From assembly GCF_949628215.1 (NCBI RefSeq), contig NC_134283.1:25398975-25462974 (forward strand): DNA of 64,000 bases. The letters are read 5' to 3'. Shown one piece after another: positions 37,801-44,787 of this stretch. The notes under the pieces were generated by a model, which worked only from the letters and a program-made list of their open reading frames with translations, had not been told where the DNA came from and did not search any database. Source of the stretch: Phalacrocorax aristotelis. Its lineage: Eukaryota; Chordata; Aves; Suliformes; Phalacrocoracidae. The stretch's first letter is position 1; each line of letters begins with the position of its first letter. A program made the position numbers and the translations under genes.

Positions 37801-40800
37801 AAGAGCAATCAACGCAGAGCTTTGATGCTGGATGTAAAATACAATTTACCTGTGGCACAGAATGCACAAAGACTGCTATATTTTGAATGTTCTGGGAAAG
37901 AGTTTATAAGTGTCTCTATTACAGATGCATGTTGGAGATCTTTTCACAGTATTCCCAACTAAATTTCCAAGCCTTTGCAAGAAGAGCAAATTCTAGAACT
38001 GTCACTGTTTTTTTAGAGCTTGCTATGCCTTTAGAGACTAATGGTTTAACTAGAATATTTCCTATCTAATATAACCAAAATTCAACTCTAAAAGCTTAAA
38101 AAAAAATAAGATATGCATATGCAAGTATTTAGTTAGGACTGACAGAAATACAGAGCATGAATCAGAAGCCATAATTTAATCTGGAGAAACATATCCAGAA
38201 TTTATTTTTTTAACCTGCTTAGCCTCTAACTTGAGAATACTTGCAGCAGTAAAGATGGAAACAATGGTGAGTCCTGGAAGACTGACCAGCAAATTGGCCA
38301 GCACTGACTATGCAAATGCAAAGTGGGATCAGTCTCAGTCCCCTCCACCAGAGACAGTTCTTATGTTTAAAACATACTTTTCTTAGCTCCATTTTGTACG
38401 GACTAAGTATATGAAACCAACAACTTTGCCTTGTTGTGAAAACAGGCATCAAAAAGAGAAAGAATCTTTTCTATCGGGAAGGTCAGAACGTCGCAGTTTA
38501 TGCTGGGTTACAGATTAAGTTCACTCTGCCACCTAGTGACAAAATGCAACGTGACAACCTCTGGAAAACGGAGGCCCAGTTGTACGCACTCTTGCTTAGT
38601 GTTTTGTTTCTTACCATATTGACTAAAATACCCCTACGTTCTGACCAGCAGTAGTCTCTACTTTTTCCCCATTTTATAAACTTGGAATATTATCAGAAAC
38701 GCATTTTAAAATTAGAATTTTCCAAGAGGAGCTTGTAGAAGTTAGTGGAAGATGCAAACTCTGCAGTTACATGCCAGAGGGAAATACATATGTTCAGCCT
38801 TCAAATAACCAGAGACACTGCAAATAGTCATAGCAACAACTGAAGAGGAAAGAAGTTTGGTTCTAAGATAGAGAAAATACCTTCCTATTAAAATTTATAC
38901 TAAGCATTACTAAAACAATCCACAGCCACGTAATAGTCATTATCTCAACATTACTCAGACATAATAATCTTGAAATATAAAATAACACTTCAGTACATAA
39001 ACAAAACTACTACATGGAAAACAAGTTTTTCTGACCAAAAAATCCATGTCATTAGTTTTAGCAAGAAAAATAATCACACAAAATTTCTGCTCACAAGGGG
39101 AAAACAAAGCCACTCTCATTTGAAAGAAGCAGCTTCAAATTCTTGAATGTGACACAAGATATGCTGGTGCTAGGAAAATCTTTAAATTACTGAGGGGCAT
39201 AAAAAAATAGCAGACCCTACACAGAGAATAAAAGCATCAGAGAGAAGAAGTAACCTGTGGCATTTTTATTCAGCCTAAACAAAAATAAATTAGGGTTTAG
39301 TTTACTTACCACTTGCTCCAGCTTTCCTGATGCTAACTCTTCCTGAAGCTTCTGGGCTTTCAGCGTACGTTTGGCCTGCATGTTGTGAAAATGCATTTGT
39401 TTTAATATTTCTTTTTAATAGTAAGTGGTAGTAATACTTACCATAAGCATCTCTCGTGACTGCTATCATTTAAAATGTATTTAAGTAATAACTTAAATAT
39501 GAGGTTTCAATTCTCTGGGTGCTTGTAAAAAATCAGCAGCCTAGAGCTTCTCTCCTCTACTCCTGTGCTTTACCATATTGTTTTTTGAGCTTCAAGAAAA
39601 GGAAGCTACATATACACTAGCCATTTTACTATTTTATATTACACTGTTAAATAAAACGTTTACTAGAGCTTATGAAGCTATACCATTACTATGTGCATCC
39701 TAATTTAAGAAAGAGAGAGCTTATTTTAGTTCAATATTGTTTAAGAACAAACAAGTTTTGTTATTGTGTCCTCATAATCGACTTAGGAACATCAGTGCTT
39801 AAGGTACTTCATGACCGATGCTGCAAGCATTTATGTTTGACCCAGAAAGCACCCAAGTCTGGCATCTAAAGTGAAATTCTAAAGTAGCTTATAGTGCATA
39901 TTTATATGTGTTTGACCTCACAGAACCACAGAACAGTTGATGCTGGAGGTACCTCTGGAGACCACCAAGGACAATCCTCCTGCTCAAAGCAGACTTGCCT
40001 ACAACAGGCTGTGCAGGACTGTGCCTATGCAGGTTTTGATTACTGCAAGAATGGAGACTCCCCAGCCTTACCAGCCACGCTGTTCCACTGTTTGATCACC
40101 CTTACAGGAGAACCCTCTCTTCTCATGTTTAAAAAGAACTTCTTGTATTTCAATTTGTGCCCAATGCTTCTTATCCTGTCACTAGATACTACTGAGAAGA
40201 ATCTGGCTCTGCCTTTAAACACTCGCATGAGACATTTATACATGCTGATTAGATCACATTTAGCACTAGATTTCCTATGCACTATAGGAAAATATTGAGC
40301 ACCCAGCACTGAAGGGAGTTGGTTAGGCACCTAACTACTGTTTGGAACTGGCCTAACATCCAGCCAAGGTAGTGAACTCTTTTCCGCCCCCCCCGCCCCC
40401 CAAAAGTTAATAGCATCCACATGAATTTGGTGCATACAGATAGAAAGTTAACTGCAACAGCAAGGTGCTGATCTGCACAGAGACACGTACAAATAGTTCG
40501 CTGCTCCATCATGCTAACAAAAATGATTCATAAGTAAAATAACATGAATTAGTTTACAAAATAGATACACTTATGAGCTTTAATACAGCCAGATAATAAA
40601 TTCCTTTCTTGCCAGCAATTCTACCTGCATCTTGGGTAATAAATTCTAAGGTTGTCTATTAAAAAGTAAACAATCTGGAGAGATGCTTAATTTGTTGCGC
40701 AGACCTATACTCAGTTGCCAGTTTTATCTGAATTTTCAGTTTAAACGAAGATTACTATCAAACACAGAATCCACCTCGCTTTTGCATGACGAATACAGCA

Positions 40801-42929
40801 CAAACTCTAACATTAACAGTGCACATAAACATTCCTCCTCCCAGCCAAGCCAAATGCTGAAGCTTTCCCCAGTAAATTGCAGACCTACGTACCAAATCAA
40901 CCTTGGAATATTCCTCTACAATCTTCATGTGCTCTTCTGGGTTATAACCATTCCAACGGTCTCTCTTTCCATCATAATCAAACATCAGTTGAGGCTGCAC
41001 ATGTTCATCTGGTGCAATATTCATGCCTGTGTATTTTGCTCCAACTTTCCTGGGTCTCTGAAAGGAAAAAAATGGTTGGATCAGTCCATTAAACTAAAAT
41101 ATGTTACTCACTCAGATATCCCTTTAAAAACAGCATCAGTCAAGCTCTTCTAAAGCCAGTTAAATTCAGCACTAAAAGCCTGTCAATTGTAAATAAACAC
41201 AAGTAGTTCACTTCTGTATTTTAAAGTGGCGCAACTGACTCCAACCCCCATCAATTTCTAACTCTATTTTCCACAATTAAGAGAGCAATTAAACCACAGC
41301 TTCTGGGGATGCCTTCTAGCTGACATGAAACAGAAAGACAGGCACAGCAGCACTTGAATTAAAGCAAATTAACATGAAGAGCTAAACATTTTCACCTATT
41401 ATTACAGCAGTTATCACAAACAGAATTGATGAGCAAAACCCTGAATAGCAGCATTTTTTCCTTTCATTTTTCCTACATAACAATTTCTTTAGAAATTTTC
41501 AAGCCACCTTTCAATACTTGTGACCTTTTGTAAAACAGCTTTATCTATAGCTATTTTTCACTAAGATTGGAACTCACGTTGTTTTCAAAACCATTAAAAC
41601 TCCAACAAAAGTCAAGTTTACCTCCATGCAGTCTTTCTTTTTGTGTGTCAATGCCCCACAGTTCTCGCAAGCTCCTTTACGATATCTAGTTGCTACAGCA
41701 TGCTAAACAACAACAAAAAAAGAGCGTTGTACAAACTTGTGCAAGATTCATATGCGTGTTCCCAACAACTAATTAATTTTTTGATACACCTAAAACCAGA
41801 ACACATACTTTGATTATTACCAAACACTGACTTGCCCGCTGAGTAAGAATTCCCAGCTCCTTTGCCTCTCAAAAACATGGAACCAGAGTTATGTCTTTAT
41901 AGGGAGTCAATGCTTCTTTTCTCATCTCCTCGCAAAAGCAAACCTGATCTTTATTTTATGACAAAAATATTTTGCATACCTCCTGAACTCCTCGTTTGTA
42001 CCATTCTCCAGAGGAACTATACTGTTTCTGCTTCTCTGGCTGAGGTCTCTGATGCTTTAGTGTAGGTCTTTTAGAAGGATCTATGTACCATGGTACTGAG
42101 GATATGTACTGAGGAATATGAGGATTGATATCTCTGTAAAAGACGTTGTATAATAAATACATGGCATAGGGAAAAATACCACAACAACTTAGCAAAACAA
42201 ACAACTCTCACGTTAAATTCAGTTCTTTAGAAGTGATAACAAAATAATGTTGTTGCAGTGCGTTGCAAAATAAGCTCTAATTTAACCAGATAAATGCAAA
42301 CTTTCATTGAAATTTTGTCACCATTTAATTCATCTAAAATCCTGACTCCAAATCAAATACCTTATTCTATGCAACATTACTGAGCACAAAAATAGTAACA
42401 TTTATCTTCTCAGAAACAATGAGCCTTGTAGAAGCAAGAGAGCGGGAATGGAAACGGTATGCAGTAAAGTTCCCCAGAACTACGTTTTAGTTGCTTTTAA
42501 AGCACCACTTGTAAGCAGCTGCACAGATTGGACTTTTTAGCAGCACCATCAGGAGATCACAGTAGCTAAACACTGAACCTACATTTTTTTGGAAAACATC
42601 TGTTTTCTGAGGATGACTAGAATGTTACACAAGCAAATTCACAAAGTTCAACCGTTTAATTCTACAATGAATCACGTAGAAATCGCACATTACCCCTGCG
42701 ATTATTGTGCAATCACAACCAGAAAAAAGACATTTTTAACCAGTAGCCTTAGAACAAAAACTTACTTTCCTTCTTCATCCACCTCAGCAGGTGCATTTCC
42801 TAGTTTCCTTTGTTCTTCTAATTCCTTCTTTTTTCTCCAGTCTTCCCTTGTCATCTTCTTCGGTTCCTCCAGGTTCACATCATTGGATCCTCCCGCAGAA
42901 GTGGTGTTCATTACTGTCCCTGATGCCAT
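31631..42929 (-). CDS. SLU7: SLU7 pre-mRNA splicing factor (15 coding exons, 580 aa)
   Basis: Exons in transcript order: 42929-42766, 42133-41980, 41702-41622, 41057-40893, 39375-39310, 37730-37683, 37228-37097, 36829-36732, 35309-35242, 35044-34905, 34211-34050, 33518-33414, 33238-33164, 32905-32801, 31810-31631. All introns are GT-AG and phases agree; the CDS is 1743 nt, 580 residues plus stop (human 586). Features: an N-terminal [16 protein letters not shown] segment; a CCHC zinc knuckle C118-x2-C121-x4-H126-x4-C131; an acidic EDEDED tract; a [13 protein letters not shown] segment; a lysine-rich nuclear-localisation-like run (about 490-521); and an invariant-looking tail ending ASFLGQ. Known role: SLU7 acts at the second catalytic step of splicing in the nucleus and helps choose the 3' splice site. 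The gene sits head-to-head with PTTG1 and shares its CpG island. No truncation or frameshift was found. Confidence 0.97.
32801..32905 (-). CDS. SLU7: SLU7 coding exon 14, lysine-rich
   Basis: Residues 487-521: [16 protein letters not shown], a serine/acid stretch [10 protein letters not shown], then KKKQEKLKK. Nuclear-localisation-like. Acceptor CTTTACAG, donor GTACAT. Confidence 0.9.
33164..33238 (-). CDS. SLU7: SLU7 coding exon 13
   Basis: Residues 462-486: [19 protein letters not shown] then PKTLME. The PKTLME end matches the family, while the first part is more divergent from the mammalian sequence. Acceptor TTTTGTACAG, donor GTAGGT. Confidence 0.88.
33414..33518 (-). CDS. SLU7: SLU7 coding exon 12
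   Basis: Residues 427-461: [20 protein letters not shown] then [15 protein letters not shown]. Cys/His/Trp-rich and highly conserved in the family. Acceptor CTTTTGCAG, donor GTAAGT. The first residue is Cys (TGC), where the human protein as I recall it has His. Confidence 0.93.
33641..33702 (+). repeat. CR1 LINE 3' end fragment in SLU7 intron 11
   Basis: Plus-strand CR1 3' end: GATGATCTTAGAGGCC, CCTTTTCCAACC, then two ATTCTATG-type octamers. It is antisense to SLU7 and lies between coding exons 11 and 12. Confidence 0.88.
34050..34211 (-). CDS. SLU7: SLU7 coding exon 11
   Basis: Residues 373-426: [20 protein letters not shown], then [18 protein letters not shown] and DVKINNHT. Acceptor GTATTTTAG, donor GTAAGC. 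The exon has no in-frame ATG, so it is invisible in an ATG-based search. Confidence 0.92.
34905..35044 (-). CDS. SLU7: SLU7 coding exon 10
   Basis: Residues 326-372: [20 protein letters not shown] through [17 protein letters not shown] to ESILEK. Acceptor TGTACGCAG, donor GTAATA. Confidence 0.94.
35242..35309 (-). CDS. SLU7: SLU7 coding exon 9
   Basis: Completes E303, then [20 protein letters not shown] and TQ, ending one base into codon 326. Acceptor TTTTCTGCAG, donor GTAAGT. Confidence 0.93.
36732..36829 (-). CDS. SLU7: SLU7 coding exon 8
   Basis: Residues 271-302 plus two bases: [20 protein letters not shown] and then [12 protein letters not shown]. Acceptor TTTCCCTAG, donor GTAAGT. Confidence 0.93.
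37097..37228 (-). CDS. SLU7: SLU7 coding exon 7, acidic tract
   Basis: Residues 227-270 from [13 protein letters not shown] through [14 protein letters not shown] to REDIAK. The acceptor TCTCTTCTCAG is preferred because it restores the family sequence after QT. A second in-frame acceptor 21 nt upstream would start at 37249 and add seven residues. Donor GTGAGT. Confidence 0.9.
37683..37730 (-). CDS. SLU7: SLU7 coding exon 6 (48-nt small exon)
   Basis: Encodes [16 protein letters not shown] (residues 211-226), nearly identical to the matching human segment as I know it. Acceptor TTTGCTGCAG, donor GTAAGA. The length is a multiple of three and phase 0 on both sides, so skipping would keep the frame. 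Other-frame open frames overlap this site and hide it. Confidence 0.9.
37731..39309 (-). other. SLU7: SLU7 intron 5
   Basis: GT-AG intron of about 1.6 kb. It is AT-rich and no additional exon or recognisable transposon was seen. The remaining SLU7 introns are shorter or carry only the CR1 copies listed; the 1.4-kb intron 8 (35310-36731) and the 0.83-kb intron 14 (31811-32800, about 1 kb) hold nothing recognisable. Confidence 0.8.
39310..39375 (-). CDS. SLU7: SLU7 coding exon 5
   Basis: A 66-nt exon, residues 189-210, [20 protein letters not shown] followed by QV. Acceptor ACATGCAG, donor GTAAGT, phase 0 on both sides. It is too short to stand out as an open frame and was found from the family motif. 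Confidence 0.9.
39918..40320 (-). repeat. CR1 LINE fragment in SLU7 intron 4
   Basis: About 0.4 kb resembling the reverse complement of CR1: it opens with a degraded CAGAACCACAGAAC octamer pair, then CTGTTCCACTGTTTGATCACC and TTGTGCCCAATGCTTCTTATCC further in. It is in the same orientation as SLU7. The open frame on the minus strand here (40040-40330) is a decayed remnant of the retrotransposon, not a gene. The right edge is approximate. Confidence 0.8.
40893..41057 (-). CDS. SLU7: SLU7 coding exon 4
   Basis: Residues 134-188, from [11 protein letters not shown] through [10 protein letters not shown] and [16 protein letters not shown] to KVDL. Acceptor CCTTTCAG, donor GTACGT. The open frame runs on into the intron but leaves the family sequence after KVDL. 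Confidence 0.93.
41622..41702 (-). CDS. SLU7: SLU7 coding exon 3, zinc knuckle
   Basis: An 81-nt exon encoding residues 107-133 and the complete CCHC knuckle, read as [14 protein letters not shown]. This motif is needed for nuclear retention and substrate recognition in the family. Acceptor TTGTTTAG, donor GTAAAC. Confidence 0.93.
41980..42133 (-). CDS. SLU7: SLU7 coding exon 2
   Basis: Completes the lysine of [13 protein letters not shown] and runs to GVQE (to residue 106). It contains the [18 protein letters not shown] segment. Acceptor TTTTACAG, donor GTATGC. Confidence 0.94.
42766..42929 (-). CDS. SLU7: SLU7 coding exon 1
   Basis: The exon starts at 42942 after the acceptor TTTCTGTTACAG, so an upstream non-coding exon exists. 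ATG at 42929 begins [10 protein letters not shown]. It encodes residues 1-54 plus two bases and ends GGAAA|GTAAG. It covers the [20 protein letters not shown] segment. Confidence 0.93.
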
Positions 42930-42942
42930 TGTGGTTTTTCCT

Positions 42943-43150
42943 CTGTAACAGAAATTAGGAAAAAAAAAAAAGATAAAAAGCCTCACAGATCAACACCATT
43001 TGACAGCACAGTTCTTCAACATGGTTTTGTATCATTAAGTTAAATCAGTAACGCTGTATTACACGCTCTTGACGTGTGTCTTTTCACAGAAATAACTGCT
43101 GGTGTGGGAAAAGAACCAAACCCTGTCTTATCGAAAGTTCTCTTCTCCAA
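42943..43150 (-). other. SLU7: SLU7 intron before the first coding exon
   Basis: Sequence upstream of the acceptor at 42943 leads into the CpG island, where a short SLU7 5' non-coding exon must lie. I could not fix its donor; one candidate is GGCCG|GTACC near 43541-43545. Confidence 0.5.
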
Positions 43151-44010
43151 GCCGCGCGACAGGGAAGAGCAGCGGTGCTGCCCGCAGCTCCACGACACCG
43201 TCACCGTGTCGTGACGGCACCGTCGGGCCTCCCCGCCCGCGCGGGGGGCCGGGGGCTCGGCCCCGCTTCCGCGGGGGAGCTGTCAGTCCCCGGGCTCCCA
43301 CAGGCGGGGGGGACCGGCGGACAGGCCGGAGCTGCCGCAAGGCCCCCTCCGAGCCCCGCACGACGCACAGGCCGGGGCCTTCCCGTATCCCGGAGGCGAG
43401 GCTGCAGCGCCCCGCCAGGGCCTGGGCCCGGCCCGCGTGGGGGCGGGTACCCCCTCTAAGCCCCAGACGGCTGCTCCGCGCCCGCCCAAGCCCAAGCGTC
43501 GCCCCGCTCCCACCCGGCTCCCCGTATCGCCGCCGCCCCGGTACCGGCCAGGCCGCCGTCGCCGCCACAGCCGCCGCCGCCGCCCCACAATGCACCGCGG
43601 CCCCGCCCAGAGGCCCGCCCCACCAGGAACCTCGCACAGCCAGGGGCGGTGCCACGCAGTCACCATCGCAACGCGGTGTGGAGCCGCGGGGGGCGGGCGA
43701 GGCGGGGCGGAAGCGGCGCCGCTGAGCCAATCGGCTGCGAGCGTTGGTCGAAACGGCCAATGGGCGATGCGGAGACGGTTTAAAACGTGCCGGCGGTTGA
43801 GGTACTGTGGTGGGTCTTTTTCAGGCGAGGTGGTTCTGGTTCGGCTACCCTCCCTTAGCTGCCCTCTCGTGCGGTCGGAGCTCCCGGCGGTTCCCGAGGT
43901 GAGCTCCCGGCTGGGCACGCGTGGCCGGGCGGGAGGGCCGCTGGGGCCATGGGCCGAGCCGGGTGCGGGGGCCTCTGAATCTGTGAGCGGAGGGCGGCTC
44001 AAATAGGGAA
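43150..44010. promoter_or_regulatory. Shared CpG island, bidirectional SLU7/PTTG1 promoter
   Basis: Very GC- and CpG-rich block between the two divergent genes: the SLU7 coding part starts at 42929 (minus) and the PTTG1 first exon ends at a donor at 43898 (plus). Two CCAAT boxes (43727-43731 and 43757-43761), 30 bases apart, are followed by TTTAAA at 43779-43784 and then the likely PTTG1 start. A paired-CCAAT plus CHR-like arrangement is known from NF-Y/DREAM cell-cycle promoters, which would fit PTTG1, expressed in G2/M. Long open frames on both strands in this block are GC artefacts. No TATA box other than the TTTAAAA itself is visible. Confidence 0.8.
43795..43898 (+). other. PTTG1: PTTG1 exon 1 (5'UTR, approximate start)
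   Basis: A strong donor CCCGAG|GTGAGC ends this exon at 43898. The left boundary is estimated from the CCAAT/TTTAAA motifs about 15-70 bases upstream and is not fixed by the sequence. It has no start codon in frame with securin. Confidence 0.5.
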
Positions 44011-44675
44011 AGCGTGGGGATCTACGGCTGTGGGGTTCTCTCTGACTTCAAGCTATGCCAGTTCGAAGCGGTTTTTCCCCAGCGTCCTCTTGAAGGAGGA
44101 ATTACTGGCCCGCTTCTGCGATGGCAGTGGCAAGCTCCAGGTGGGAGCTGCCTGCGCTTAACGGTGCAAGGGAGGGCTCTCGTCTCAGATGGGGCTGAAA
44201 AGCAGTACTGATCTATTTATGTAGGATGTCCTCTAATACCTTTTCTGGTGAAAAGGTGGCTCTGCTGGTAAAATAACTGGCATGCCTTTTGGCTGCTGAG
44301 GTGCTACCAGCTGAGCTAAGGACTGGATTGCTAAATTAGGAGATGTAATCTCCTCTTGTACTGAGGAAACAATTAAACACTATAAAGAAGTGACAAAGCA
44401 AATCAAAGGTATTAGATCTTTCTGTGTATGATTGTTAGTGAGATCTTGCTACTTTCCCCAGTGCATACAAGCTCCTTTAGGACTATGAACCTATTAAAGA
44501 TGCTGTCAGGCTTAAGGGTTTGTAGCTAAACTACTAGGAAATTGTGTGAAGTATGGGTTTGTTCTCCCTTCTTGAGGGACCAGCACATGGCAGGTATGTA
44601 GTCTTTAATGTGGTTTGTTTACAGTGTTCTGTGGTGGAATAAATGACAAGAATTATTCCCTTTTTTCTTTCACAG
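43899..44675 (+). other. PTTG1: PTTG1 intron 1
   Basis: GT-AG intron from the GTGAGC donor at 43899 to the acceptor TTTTTTCTTTCACAG ending at 44675. The first part is still in the CpG island. No coding exon was seen. Confidence 0.6.
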
Positions 44676-44705
44676 ACTTTCCACAGTGGTCCTATCAACC
44701 TGAAG

Positions 44706-44787
44706 ATGGCAACGCTAATCTTTATTGATAAGGAGAATGGAGAAGTTGGTGCTACTAAGAATCAGCTAAGATTCCCTACAGGATCTT
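44706..44787 (+). CDS. PTTG1: PTTG1 coding exon 1 (KEN box)
   Basis: MATLIFIDKENGEVGATKN through FPTGS, ending one base into Ser28. The exon begins at 44676 after TTTTTTCTTTCACAG. Donor GTGCGT. Confidence 0.92.

Noticed and set aside
40040-40330. Minus-strand frame of 96 residues in SLU7 intron 4
   Set aside because: Decayed CR1 retrotransposon sequence.
43102-44006. Long open frames on both strands (up to 239 residues) in the SLU7/PTTG1 CpG island
   Set aside because: Pro/Arg/Gly/Ala-rich low-complexity translations caused by GC bias and lack of stop codons; no domain.
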